A stretch of 64,000 bases of DNA, from NCBI GenBank assembly GCA_002007465.1, contig LNAC01000769.1:238770-302769 (forward strand), given 5' to 3'. A program made the translations under genes and the position numbers. How positions within the stretch are numbered: the first letter of the stretch is position 1; each line of letters opens with the position of its first letter. Below are positions 43,591 to 54,264 of this stretch, piece by piece. A model generated the notes under the pieces. It did no database searches. It saw only the letters and a list, made by a program, of their open reading frames with translations, and was not told the DNA's origin. Source of the stretch: Ailurus styani (taxonomy: Eukaryota; Chordata; Mammalia; Carnivora; Ailuridae).

Positions 43591-45318
43591 AAGTCATATG
43601 TTATAATTCAGCTGTGATTTGTTAGCTAGCATGTTCTTTGACCGTCTTTAAGATCCTGGTGAGGATTTTCCCGGTGCCTTCCATCTCACCTGTGGTCGAT
43701 ACGGTGGACTGGCCCCCAGGATCGATTCCAGCTTCTTTCTGGAATGCGCCTTCCAGTACTGCAGGCTGGGGGGCTCTAGGCCACATTCCCAGCCTCTCTT
43801 GCAGCTCTGGCTGTGAGCATGAGTTGGATTCTCGCCCTCGGAGTCTGCTCACTGAGGCTTGGAGGGAGCCAGTGCAGAGAGCCCCGCATTCTGAGGGTCC
43901 TGGGATAGAGGGGTTGGCACAGTAGTGTTTGAGGTGCTTTATGGGCCTCTCAGGGGTGGGGTGGGGTGGCGGACCTTCCAGCAGTATTGGCACTCTTCCG
44001 GCCTCACTCGTTTTGAAGGTGGGGGATCTCAGCGTTATAGCCTGTGCCCCGTGCTTGGAGCAGGAGGAGACACAGCTCCCTGCATCGAGGTGAGGTGTCC
44101 TGGGCAGACGTTCAGCCCCATCTCCATCCGCTGCCCACGTAGCACGTCCCGTGGGGGCCAGTTTGGCATCTCATCCTGGGAATTCGTACTGGAGGCCCTG
44201 CTCCATCGTCCAACCCTTCTGATGATTTTACGGAAACCGAGTTTGCCGTGTTAAGTCACATTCTGCTTAAAATAGCTAGGGTGGTTTCTGTTGCCTAGGA
44301 AGGAGTGCTGCCCCTCGAGGCAGCCTTAGCAAGCCTGGAAAGGTCTAGTTGATCCATTTATTGGCTCATTAGCGGGTTTTCCACTTCGAGCTTCCATGTA
44401 CAGCTAGAGTCTGTCAGCGGTGATCGGCCACATTCATTGGAGAGTATAGGTAAAGGAAGGGAGCCCAGGAAGAGAACTTTCACCGAAGTGCCCTGAGTCG
44501 GAACTGACCTCGTGAGAGAGAAAACTGTACTGCCCGCTTTCTGGAGGAGTTTTCTCTGACTCTTACTGCTGTTAATTCCTTCTGTCTTGAAATCTTCTTG
44601 TCCCTCTGCTGCCCCTTTTAGTCCCTGAATGTCGACATATTTTCTTTTAAGCCAGCCAGTCAGGTGCTCTGATTAACTACATGCATATTTCTATGGAAGC
44701 CCCCCGTAGCTTACTTCTGGATGCAGAGAAATTATCCCAATGCCCAAATCATGTATCTTTGTCTTGTGCCATTTCATTCCAGGGCAGTGTACATGGAATT
44801 TTGCCAACTTTATTCTTATCATTTGTCAATTAAAATGTGGGGATTAAAGAATGATGTCATAGGTTAGACTCAAAACTGTGAAATTTGCTCTCTCGAGGGA
44901 CCTTGGTCATCATGTGGAATCTTTCTCCTCACTTTGCGATGAGTCAACTGAAGGTCAGAGAGATGTAGAGGGAAATGCTCCCAAGCTCACAGGGTGACTG
45001 GTGGCGGAACTGGGCTCAGATCATGGGGTTACAACAGATTGTGGGGAGCATTCTTCCTGCCCCATCATGTGGCTGAACTCACAAAAAAGGCTTTGATTTA
45101 ACCGTTTATTATGTATTTGAGCGTGAGCACGTAATAAGGGAGAGATGCATTTTTTTTTAGTCTCTGTTTTTGCTACATGTACATGTATTAATGGAGATGA
45201 TTTTCTAAATAGAATTGTGTTTTTGTAATCATAGGAAGTGGCATGTTGGGGTTCTTTTTATGCTGGACTGCTACAATGCTAAACACATTTAGTACATCAA
45301 CATTTGTTAAATATTTAA
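43591..45318. other. Mostly unique sequence, no gene recognised
   Basis: A possible MIR lies at 44930-45030 ('gtcaactgaaggtcagagag', 'ctcacagggtgactggtggc'). 43730-43800 ('ccacattcccagcctctctt') hints at an old LTR. Frames here have no nameable product. Confidence 0.35.
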
Positions 45319-45338
45319 TATAAATGGTTAATTTTTAA

Positions 45339-45531
45339 AAGATTTTTTAAAATTTTTATTTATTTGACAGAGAGAGAGATTACAACTAGGCAGAGAGGCA
45401 GGCAGAGAGAGAGGGGGAAGCAGGCTCCCCATTGAGCAGGAAGCCTGATGCAGGGCTCAATCCCAGGACCCTGAGAACCTGACCTGAGCTGAAGGTAGAG
45501 GCTTTAACCCATTGAGGCACTCAGGTGCCCC
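45339..45531 (-). mobile_element. Can-SINE with 'gggttaaagcctct' head, antisense, 20-bp target-site duplication
   Basis: The 20-bp direct repeat 'tataaatggttaatttttaa' is perfect (45319-45338 and 45532-45551). The head in reverse is 'agaggctttaacccattgag', the putative mustelid form. A young insertion by both criteria. Confidence 0.97.
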
Positions 45532-45551
45532 TATAAATGGTTAATTTTTAA

Positions 45552-45892
45552 CCATTGATTTTTGGGGGGCTGATATTAATTATCATCATTATTTAGAGAG
45601 CATTAGAGACATCTAGGATAGTTTAAGAGAAGTCAGATGTCATTATAAAGGTCAAGGACAAGTTGGCTCCATTTCCTCTGATTACATTCTCAATGTGCCA
45701 GAAGGTATGTGAAGCTCTGTTATCCAGAGAAAGTATTCCAAGGGAGTGACCATTGAACCCATAGCAAGTTGCCCACGGTTCAGTTGACTTTGCTGAATTT
45801 TTAGAAAATGAGAATTTAATGAATTCCAGATGGGGAGATGATTAGTTCCGCAATGTTTTAAATCTTTGCAGAGCATGTGGAACCACACTGTC
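45552..45892. other. Unique sequence, no gene recognised
   Basis: AT-rich DNA with no repeat assigned. Confidence 0.35.
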
Positions 45893-46393
45893 AGGGTTCT
45901 TTGGAGAAACAGAACCAAGAGGATGTGTGTATATATAGAAAGAGATTTATTATGAGGAATTGGCTCATGAGCTTGCGGAGGCTGACCAGTTCCAGGATCT
46001 GTAGCCAGCAGGCTGGAGACCCAGGAGAACCTCTGGGGTAGTTCTCATCTGAAGGTCGGCACACTCGAGACCTGAACAGAGAGGATGTTTCAGTTCGAGA
46101 CCAAAGGCAGGAAAAAGACTGATGTCCTCTGAAGGCAGTCAAACAGGAAAAGTCTCCCTTATTTGAGGGAGGGTCAGCTTTTTAGCTCTATTCAGGCCTT
46201 CAACTGATGGGATGAGACCCACTCCTAGTGCAATCTGCTTTAGTCAGTCTACCCATTCCAATGTTAATTTCATCCAGTAACATTCTCAGAGACACATCCA
46301 GAATGATGTTTGACCCAATGTCTGCTTACCCTATAGCCCATTCAAGCGGACACATAACATTACCCATCATAAGCGCTGTACACAGTTGGGAGT
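45893..46393 (-). mobile_element. LTR-like repeat, antisense, near full length
   Basis: 'actgtcagggttctttggag', 'aaacagaaccaagaggatgt', 'aggaattggctcatgagctt', 'aggccttcaactgatgggat' and 'cacataacattacccatcat' are the reverse orientation of the family at 40340-40776. Confidence 0.65.
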
Positions 46394-46734
46394 TCAGGAA
46401 AGGCTTTCTGAGGGTACTGAATTTTCCAGCGTTGAACTGTTTGGGTAGGTAGGATAACGTTAGAATGGACTGTCTGACTTCTACCTGCTAATAAGAATGG
46501 TGATCTTGGCTTTCTACTCCTTTCCACTGATGGACACATATACCAATCCCTTTTGTTACATTCCGTCCTGGGTAAGGTGCTGTGGGGATGGCAGAGGACA
46601 GGGCCCCGCTCCCAAGGAGTTTTCAGTCCTTTGGGGTGGCCAAACGATTACACGTGACCCAGACAAAGAACAGTGAAGTGATTACAAAGTGGCAGTGAAG
46701 GTGTCTTGAGAAGGGAGAGAGGCCAGCGTGGGTC

Positions 46735-46918
46735 CGTGGTTCTCGAGTCTCATGCTGGCAATGTCTTGAGACATTTGTGATCATCACCAATGGGTAGGGG
46801 TGTTTCTGGTATTTAAGGCTGTCATTAGACACTCTGTGCTGCACAGGACAGCCCTCCATAACAGAGAATTGTCTGGCTTAAAATATTAATAGCACTAAGT
46901 TGGAGAAACCCTGATTTT
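46735..46918 (+). mobile_element. MER20-like hAT element
   Basis: 'gtggttctcgagtctcatgc', 'tggcaatgtcttgagacatt', 'gcacaggacagccctccata' and 'gttggagaaaccctg' follow a ~200-bp hAT element I recall as MER20. The terminal 'gtggttctc' and 'gagaaaccctg' are imperfect inverted ends. Ancient. Confidence 0.65.
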
Positions 46919-46974
46919 GGCTGGAGCAATGAGATCAGGCTTAATGGAGGTGGTGAGATCTAATTTACTTTTTG

Positions 46975-47090
46975 GTTCATTCATTCCCATACTCGTAGAA
47001 TATTTATCTAGTGCCTACCATTCTCCAGGGTCTGTTCTGTCCTGAGGCTGTGGTAGGAAACAAAGCAGTTCTGGGGGTATGTGTCATACT
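46975..47090 (-). mobile_element. L2 fragment, antisense
   Basis: 'ttcattcattcccatactcg', 'agaatatttatctagtgcct', 'accattctccagggtctgtt' and 'ggaaacaaagcagttctggg' match the antisense 3' part of L2. Confidence 0.6.
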
Positions 47091-47234
47091 GTTTTATGTG
47101 AAAAAGGAACATTTAGAAAAAAACTCAAAATCAAGTATAATTATTATTAGGATGGGTGTCAGGGGAGCACATCGCAATCTTAGAAGCTCAGGAAAATCCT
47201 GCCAAAGGGAAATATCCTTGAAAAATATAGCTCA

Positions 47235-47446
47235 GGGGACCTGGGTGGCTCAGTGGGTTAAAGCCTCTGCCTTCAGCTCAGGTCATGATCTCAGGGTCCT
47301 GGGATCAAGCCCCACATCGGGCTCTCTGCTCAGCAAGGAGCCTGCTTCCTCCTCTCTCTGCCTGCCTGTCTGCCTCCTTGTGATCTGTCTTATCTCTCTC
47401 ACTCTGTCAAATAATAAATAAATAAAATTTAAAAGAAAAAAGAAAA
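47235..47446 (+). mobile_element. Can-SINE with 'gtgggttaaagcctct' head, sense, target-site duplication
   Basis: 'gaaaaatatagctca' lies at 47220-47234 and 47447-47461. Head 'ggggacctgggtggctcag', then 'tgggttaaagcctctgcctt'. Tail 'caaataataaataaataaaa' followed by an A/G-rich extension. Confidence 0.97.
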
Positions 47447-47461
47447 GAAAAATATAGCTCA

Positions 47462-49499
47462 CAGGGTCAGTGGGAGCTGGCCACAGGCGTGAGATGTGGG
47501 TTTGTGTAGGCGTTGGAGGCAGGGAGGGCGGCACTGTTTGAAGCCTGCAGAGCAGCTTCTGTACGGGATGGGAGGTGAGGGAGAGGGAGGGGGGAGCATG
47601 TACAAAGAGGTGGGCGGAGACCCGAGGCCGAGAGGAGGCAGCGCCTGTGTCTGGGAACACCTGAGTCAAGCCGGGAGTTCGGGTTGCATCCTTGAGACAA
47701 CAGGACACATTTAAGACTTTTAAAGTTTTAAAGCCGTGGAGGACCAGGGTGAGATTTAAGTTCTGGCAGGTTCATTCCGGCTGCAGTGGGGGGAGGAGCG
47801 GGGAGGAGAGCAAGGGCGCCTGCAAGGCATGTGGGCAGGGCGGGGCCACACAGGCTGGCGCTGGTAGGGTGGGCGTGGTGAAAGCAGACACACCTGACTG
47901 CTACGGAGGAGGTAGGAGAAAAGGTAGAATTGAGAGGAGGGACTTAAGACATCCCCATTTCTGATCGGGATGGGTGTGTATTTGGGGTGCCATTTCTAGG
48001 GTGCACTGGAAAGGGGGCACGCTTGTCTGGGAGGCGTTGGAATCATGTGCGTCCCCACATGGAATGGTGTTGAATTCATAGAGTTTGTGCTTTCAGAGAG
48101 GTATTGTGCCAGAGGGGCCGATTAGCCCCGAGAGCTGGGACGACCCGAGACATCTGAGCGTCGTTGGTGGGTAAGACTAGAGTGAGAACAGGAGACCAGT
48201 GCTCTCAGAAACGGCAATGTTTAAGGACAGGGGCAAGGTGAGGGGCTTGCAAAGGCCCCCACGGGAGAGACCAGAAGAGCGGAAGCAAAGCCAGAGGAGT
48301 GTGGTGTTCGGGAAACCAGGGCAGAGCGATTTGGAGATGAAAAGGAGCATTCTGGGCTCTCCTACTGCTGACTGTTGTTCAAGATACAACCTTGAACTGA
48401 CCGTGCCTTCGGGAACACGGTGGTCCCTGGCGACCTTGGGAGAGCACTGCAGACGGAGCACGGCAGGTGGAAGCCAGGCTGGAGTGGATCAAGGAGAAGA
48501 GGGGTGCAGAGAGCATCGGCAGAAATGGGTGACAGCCGTAGCCAGCGCTCGGGCATGGGGCTGACCCCCGGGATGCCTGTCGGCTGGTGGAGCACCAAAG
48601 CGTTCTGATCGATATCAAATCCAGCTCTGGCTGGAGCTCTGCTGGGAATATTTTCCAAATAAAGCGGTAGGGCAGCTTGTCTGGACGCTTAGTCTGGGGG
48701 AGAAAAAGAAAGGACAGTCTGGGACACGTGGTTGTTAAGGGGTGACCCATCCCTGGAAGCCTGGTGGCTCATTGATTCACGTGGTAGAGCGTCTGAAACA
48801 CTGAGAGGACAAGACAACATCAAGGTCATTTGAAGGTGACTTCAGTAAGGTTTTTCAATACTAACACCTCTGACATGCAGATGTTTATACCTGTAACCTA
48901 ATTTGGGGCACTTCTGCAGAAAATTATTAGCTAAAGAGAATAAAATGCATGGAAAAGATGAAACTTCCCATACATTTTAGATAGCATATGAGTCTTACCT
49001 AGCAAGACACTTCCATTAGCACAAAAAATAATGGCCCTTTTCAACAAGATGACTGTCACAAAGAAAAAAATGTAGACAGTCAAATGATTTATTTCCCCAT
49101 CCGTATTGAGTTTATTCATGGGGAGATTCACCTTGTGAACTAGTAATTTTCAGGGCTAAGAAAAAGCAGCAGGCGGTTTTCTTTTCAGGAAATGCCTTTT
49201 TTTTTCTTTTTTCTTTTTCTTTTTTTTTTTTTTTTACGGTGGGTTTCTTTTGGCCTAAAAAAATCATCCAAGTCTATGGCTTTGATATCAGGGGAAAGGC
49301 TTCTTTCAATTGCTTTAACCTTTTTCAAAAAGTGACCTGTTGGGATAAATGTTCTCATGCTGAGAATCAAGGTTTTATCCGATATCTAAAGTAAGACGGC
49401 AGAACAAGATGCAGAGCACTTTCTTGAAGTGGTTTAAGAAAAATTCAAGATCTCAGACGGTGCGAAAGAACTCTAACGAAAGGTCAAGTTTAAGGCCCA
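47462..49499. other. Mostly unique sequence, no gene recognised
   Basis: GC-rich to about 48700. The stretch 48150-48520 looks repeat-like ('aagccaggctggagtggatc') but I cannot assign a family. A T-rich run lies at 49198-49235. Confidence 0.35.
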
Positions 49500-51272
49500 T
49501 ACTCTAGGCAATTAAAAAAGTGAAAAGACAGACCTTGGCCTCATGCCAGGTGTGGCTGACCCCAGAACAGGGGACCAGCATAGGAATCCAGGAGCCAGCT
49601 CAGAGGAAGGGTTCTGGTAGATTTTTTCTTTCCTTTGGGGTAAACAGTGGAGCCCAGTTCAGGCAGGGGGGTGTGGGCAGGCATGGGAGCGGGTGGCAGG
49701 GTTTGGTGTGCGGGAGGTCCGAGAAGTTAGAACTCAACTCGTAACTGGGGTCCTTGGATTTCCAGATTGAGCCATGCGTGAGGATGCCCCCTTCGCCACG
49801 CATCGGGTCCTCATGGTGATGCTCAAGGCTCTGCTCAGAAGAGCAGGCATCCAGGTCTCCCCTGTTCCTCCAGCTCCTTTGGTTGCTGCTTTACCACCTC
49901 CCCCCCCCCCCCCCCCCGACCCACACACACTGGAATTGGGTGTCAGAATCAGTAAACANTCCCCCTGCTGGGTTAGCAGCTCATTTCCTGTCTTGACCCT
50001 GATCAGGTTCATATTCACATTCATTTTCTTTTCTTTTTTCATGTTCAGCTTCTGTTCTCGTTCTAGCTCTTCGTGGATTTCCTTACCCATTTCTGTCTCC
50101 TGAGCCCTGACCTTGGTCAGGAATGTCTTCTGGATTATTAGAGTTGCTTCCCACAGGTCAGTACATTGAAGTGCCATTGGTAACAACACTGCATTTTGTC
50201 CCTTGCAGGCGGCATGTGTGATCCAGAAGGACTGAAGTCCTACACTGAAGGAGCCTCTGTGGGAACTCGGGTGTGCGATGCGGGACAGAAGAGAGGGCCT
50301 GGGGAGCACGGGCTCCCATAGGCAGACCGTCATCCAGGGGGCTTCCGACCTGGAGCAGAGACTTCTCCCCACTTGCCCAGGCTTCCCGGCAGGGAGGCTG
50401 GGCCATGGCACTGACAGGAGGTGTGGGAAGAAGCAGTTACACCATCCTGTGTGACCCTCTTGTCCTGTCTGCCCCAGCCGTGGCCACCTTACTGGACACA
50501 TCCTGGATGGCATATCTAGCCTCAAGATGGCAGAGCAGCTCTGACCCACCTGAGCAGGGAAGCTTCTGTGAGGTTCGGCCACCCCAGAGAGTCTGGGTTT
50601 TCTTGTCTGGTCTCACTTAGCTCCAACTAACCTCTTCTCTTTCAGGGTGTTTTAACAACGTGGTCTGAACAGGGGAAGGGCGCTTTCCTTGGGGTTGACC
50701 GATACACATATTCAGCTCTGTCCTCTGGGTCAGGATTTGGGATTTGGAAAGCCACACTCGTGACCGTGACCTCTTGGCTTATGTTCTCCATGGCCTGGGC
50801 TTTGGAGCCTGTTGGATGGTCAGACTCCTGGGGCAGTGCTGGGAGTTCTGTGGATGTTTGTCAGAAAACCAGTTTGCGTCTTCCATGAGCTCCTGACCTG
50901 AAGGTTCTGGCTCACAGCGTGCCGTGTTCCTCAGGCCAGCGTTCCTCAGTGGACACACCTGGCTGAGTCTCTGGGACCCTCCTTTGTTGCCTGTGCCGTT
51001 CGCCTTTTTCCTGAAATGCTGTGGATTTTCTACAGACGTCCCAGTATAATGAAAGCAGGCCAGGATGGAGCCCACGGCATGGTCTTGGAGATAAAGGGGC
51101 CACCTAGGGAACTTGGTTTAAGTAAACACCCTGAAAAAGTCCCGAATCATGAAGCTAGGTTTTGAGGACTACCTACTCTTCTTCTCCACTTTAGGGACCT
51201 GGAATTCTGAGACTCCTCTCTGCTTCTCATGGGAATTTTGGACTACATTCATCTTGAGGGAGATGAAAAGAG
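49500..51272. other. Sequence of unknown nature with a long minus-strand frame
   Basis: A minus-strand frame is open from 50582 to 49734. It crosses an 18-base C run and an ambiguous base, and I recognise no domain in it. A basic Glu/Lys/Met-rich piece ('EELEREQKLNMKKEKK') near 50010-50070 resembles low-complexity coiled-coil sequence. No splice sites or retrocopy hallmarks were convincing, so no gene is called. Confidence 0.35.
49900..49917. repeat. (C)18 homopolymer
   Basis: Eighteen consecutive C bases, followed 41 bases later by a single N at 49959. Homopolymers of this length are unstable and hard to sequence, so the local base count is unreliable. Confidence 0.95.
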
Positions 51273-51293
51273 CCCCTCCCTCCCTCCCTCCCT
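51273..51293. repeat. (CCCT)n run bordering the gap
   Basis: 'ccctccctccctccctccct' runs directly into the N block. Confidence 0.95.
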
Positions 51294-51767
51294 NNNNNNN
51301 NNNNNNNNNNNNNNNNNNNNNNNNNNNNNNNNNNNNNNNNNNNNNNNNNNNNNNNNNNNNNNNNNNNNNNNNNNNNNNNNNNNNNNNNNNNNNNNNNNNN
51401 NNNNNNNNNNNNNNNNNNNNNNNNNNNNNNNNNNNNNNNNNNNNNNNNNNNNNNNNNNNNNNNNNNNNNNNNNNNNNNNNNNNNNNNNNNNNNNNNNNNN
51501 NNNNNNNNNNNNNNNNNNNNNNNNNNNNNNNNNNNNNNNNNNNNNNNNNNNNNNNNNNNNNNNNNNNNNNNNNNNNNNNNNNNNNNNNNNNNNNNNNNNN
51601 NNNNNNNNNNNNNNNNNNNNNNNNNNNNNNNNNNNNNNNNNNNNNNNNNNNNNNNNNNNNNNNNNNNNNNNNNNNNNNNNNNNNNNNNNNNNNNNNNNNN
51701 NNNNNNNNNNNNNNNNNNNNNNNNNNNNNNNNNNNNNNNNNNNNNNNNNNNNNNNNNNNNNNNNNNN
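51294..51767. other. Assembly gap of 474 N
   Basis: Unresolved bases flanked by (CCCT)n on the left and (TTCC)n on the right, so the missing DNA is most likely a long C/T tetranucleotide array. Frames translated through it are meaningless. Confidence 1.
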
Positions 51768-51803
51768 TTCCTTCCTTCCTTCCTTCCTTCCTTCCTTCCT
51801 TCC
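51768..51803. repeat. (TTCC)n run bordering the gap
   Basis: Nine TTCC units. On the minus strand it reads (GGAA)n and follows directly after the 3' untranslated end of the RPL5 pseudogene, where a poly(A) tail is expected. Confidence 0.95.
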
Positions 51804-52980
51804 TAATTATTGTCTGTATTTGAAAAATCTTCACAGGAAATTGTGGTTTGGTTTATTAGCTCTCAGCAGCCTGCTCCTGAGTTCTAAGGAAGCTTGCCTT
51901 CTTCTGAGCTACCAGATCTTTCTTATGGGTCAGAGCCATTTTGGGACAGTTTCCCCTCTTGTTTTTAACTTTTTTTGTAGGCTTCTTCTCATGGCTGGAT
52001 TCTCTCGCAGTAGCGTGAGCTGTCTCCTACATCTCCTCCCCCATGTCTGGAGTTACCTTGTTCTTTGCATATTGAGAGAATTGTTTCTTGTAAGGTCTTC
52101 ATCTTCTTCCATGAGGGCCACACATATAATCTGCAATGTCCTGACCCATGATGTGCTTCCAATGTCCTTCCTCATTGAATGCCTTGCTTTCCACACGATC
52201 AGGGAATCATTAGGTACCGTGGGGGTAGACAAGCCCCCAACCCACAGCTCCAAGACGTTATTCCCAGTCACTGTTCTGGCAAGCTCTGCATCCAAATAGC
52301 AGGTGAAGGGGCACCTGGGTGGCTCAGTCAGTTAAGCATTTGACTTTGGCTCAGGTCATGATCTCAGGGTCCTGGGATGGAGCTCCACGTTGGGCTCCAC
52401 ATTCAGTGGGGAGTTTGCTTGAGGATTCTCTCTCTCTCTCTCCCTCTGCCCCTCCTCACTGCTCATGCTGTTTCTCTTTCAAATAAGTAATTCAAAAAGC
52501 TTTTTAAAAAAACAGCAGGTGAAGGCACCAGGCTGCCCATCAATGCTGTCCACACTGCGTTCTTCTCCAGTCACTTCTGCTTGACCTTCATAGATCTCGT
52601 CCATGCCAAACCTAGTGAGAAGCGTGCAGGGCCACAGCGGGCTGGTATGATGTGCTGCAGCATAACTTGTCAGGCCGGCTTTCACACCAGACTTTGGGAG
52701 TGCGTGAGCGGGAGCTGACAGACCATCATGTCCCCTTCTCCACAGGCATAAGCAATCTGACAGACGATGTCTCTGTTGGTCATATGAACTATCGTCCTGT
52801 AGTTAGCTGTGTTGGACTTATCTTGATCCTGAATTACCAAGCGTTTCCAAGCGTGGTTATCAGTTTTACATTCTCCTCTTTTGGATTTCACCTGGTATCT
52901 CTTGAAGTGAGCCTTATTCTTGACAACTTTAACAAACCCTGTCCTGTGGAACGGAGACCGGTGTCCACGCCTTGCTGCTT
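51804..52980 (-). pseudogene. RPL5: RPL5 processed pseudogene, split by a SINE
   Basis: Intronless, damaged copy of the mRNA for ribosomal protein uL18 (RPL5), the 60S protein that binds 5S rRNA. Minus-strand frames show, in order, 'KRLVIQDQ', '[12 protein letters not shown]', 'GLTSYAAAHH', 'RFGMDEIYEGQAEVTG', 'SIDGQPGAFTC', 'LARTVTGNNV', 'LMEEDED' and the C-terminus '[15 protein letters not shown]', with the stop at 51856-51858. They span most of the ~297-residue protein without introns. The start codon is ACA (52940-52942). 5' leader-like sequence continues to about 52970-52980, and the 3' UTR-like end runs into (GGAA)n. There are several frameshifts, and a Can-SINE interrupts it (52310-52513). 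Non-functional. Confidence 0.95.
52310..52513 (+). mobile_element. Can-SINE inside the RPL5 pseudogene, with target-site duplication
   Basis: 'agcaggtgaagg' (RPL5 coding strand: part of the FTC-YLD region) lies at 52298-52309 and 52514-52525. Head 'ggcacctgggtggctcagtc', tail 'caaataagtaattcaaaaag'. The insertion is younger than the pseudogene and has the opposite orientation. Confidence 0.97.
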
Positions 52981-53390
52981 ATTTGGGGTTGGCTGCTTAA
53001 TACGTTGGGTCAACTGGGGAGAAGCAGTTGCGTGTCAGAATTGTTTTTTTTTTTTTTGTCTAGTCTGTCTCCCCGTAGTGCAACCTTGAATGTGACCTCT
53101 GGACTTTGGGTGGTTTCTTCTGGTGACTCCAGCGGGGTAGTGGTAGCTGTTCTTAGCTTGAGTGGTGTCTCCAGAATTGAGGAAATGTGCCCTGTATCTT
53201 CCCCCTGAAACTCGCAGGCACAGGCACGGCCCAAATGGACCTAGGCCAGTTTGGTCGTGTGCATCTCTTGGGTTCGCCTTGGTTGTTTTGGGTAGCAGCT
53301 AAAGAAGTTTGAGGCAGCTCGGGGCCTTGATATTTTGCTCCTTGGTTTTTGTGATAGCCATTCTCAAACCAGTTTCAGCCACACGCAAGA
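52981..53390. other. Unassigned sequence with a 14-T run
   Basis: The T run at 53044-53057 could be the tail of a minus-strand retrocopy extending rightwards, but no source gene is recognised and no AATAAA lies just before it. The nature of this stretch is unknown. Confidence 0.3.
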
Positions 53391-53392
53391 CA

Positions 53393-53398
53393 TTTATT
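53393..53398 (-). promoter_or_regulatory. AATAAA-type polyadenylation hexamer of unknown use
   Basis: On the minus strand the context is 'gctgtttcaataaatgtctt' followed by the GT-rich 'gcgtgtgg', a layout seen at real cleavage sites. It lies 40 bases past the stop of a 97-codon frame. No genomic A run follows, so it is not a retrocopy tail. Hexamers occur often by chance. Confidence 0.3.
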
Positions 53399-53437
53399 GA
53401 AACAGCCTTAATTTGCCAGCAGGTCCCAAAGTGTTCA

Positions 53438-53731
53438 TTAAGCTGTGAACTTAATGAAGTCCCAGCTCCTGCCCTTTAGGTGTTCCAACTCCCCACCGGG
53501 CAGGAGGAGGCTTGAGGCAAATGCCAAGGCTGTGGAGGCAAATGCAGTCACCCTGACAGCCGTCATTAGACAAACAAGGTCTTCCAGGTCCAAGGCTCTA
53601 TAATGGGTGGCAGGAGGCGGTTTAGGGCTGTTGTCATACATCTTTCCCAAGGGAAAGGGTTCAGGCCTCCATGGATTCTTGTACCCTCTACCCACAGAGT
53701 GTTTTAAAACATATTTAACCAGTCTATCCAT
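53438..53731 (-). CDS. Hypothetical 97-codon frame, function unknown
   Basis: A minus-strand frame from ATG at 53731 to a stop at 53438, followed 40 bases later by AATAAA. The product has a basic N-terminal third ('MDRLVKYVLKHSVGRGYKN'), a proline-rich middle ('SPKPPPATHY') and a hydrophobic stretch near residues 55-77 ('VCLMTAVRVTAFASTALAFA'). I do not recognise the family. Another open frame of 229 codons (53874-54563) lies upstream on the same strand. It could be a chance frame, a retrocopy of an unrecognised mRNA or a terminal exon. Support is only the frame plus the signal, so treat it as tentative. Confidence 0.2.
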   Translation of the reverse strand: MDRLVKYVLKHSVGRGYKNPWRPEPFPLGKMYDNSPKPPPATHYRALDLEDLVCLMTAVRVTAFASTALAFASSLLLPGGELEHLKGRSWDFIKFTA

Positions 53732-54249
53732 GGAGCTTGAATACCTTTAATGTCACCGTTGAGAGTTTATGTCTAGCAGCCACTGTGATGATTAATAGGT
53801 CACTAATTGTACTTACAGGAGCCATTTTTGATATTCTATAAGCCTTGTTTGATGACAACAGAAATGCCTGCAGTCACCACCTCCATGTCTGGGCTTCCTG
53901 CATAAAACACCAGAAGTCCACCCAGATATCTGCTCCCTTGACCCCAGTGCCTGAGCTCAGGACATCTCTTCTGCCCGCTGGGATAGACTCAAAGCAATTG
54001 GCGATCCAGCCAGTGAGAGCCGAGGCCAGCATGGCAGACCTCAGGAGCTGGCTGGGGGTGCCATTGCTCTGGTGATGGCTAGACCTCATTAGACACTCCT
54101 GGTCCCAATGATAAGAGGCTAGTGCAGAATGTCTTGACATAGGAGCCTCAGTTTCCCAGTATCTAGAGAAGGTCTGTCCAGGCGGGTAGATGAGACTTGG
54201 AGTTAGGTCATCTCCCAGCTGCCCCAAACTGTGGTCTTGTCCTCTAGCT

Positions 54250-54264
54250 GCGCCCCCTAGATGA
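54250..54264 (-). promoter_or_regulatory. Weak candidate CTCF core
   Basis: On the minus strand 'catctagggggcgca' contains TAGGGGGCG, a full match to YAGRKGGCR, but the upstream CCAS part fits at only about half the positions. Kept at low confidence. Confidence 0.3.

Noticed and set aside
49734..50582. 282-codon minus-strand open frame as a gene
   Set aside because: It spans an 18-base homopolymer and an N, shows no domain, and has no retrocopy or exon hallmarks. Long frames of this size are expected by chance in 64 kb of GC-variable DNA.
51149..52299. Very long frames across 51.2-52.3 kb
   Set aside because: They are created by translating the 474 N bases as unknown residues. The real content on either side is a microsatellite and the antisense of RPL5.
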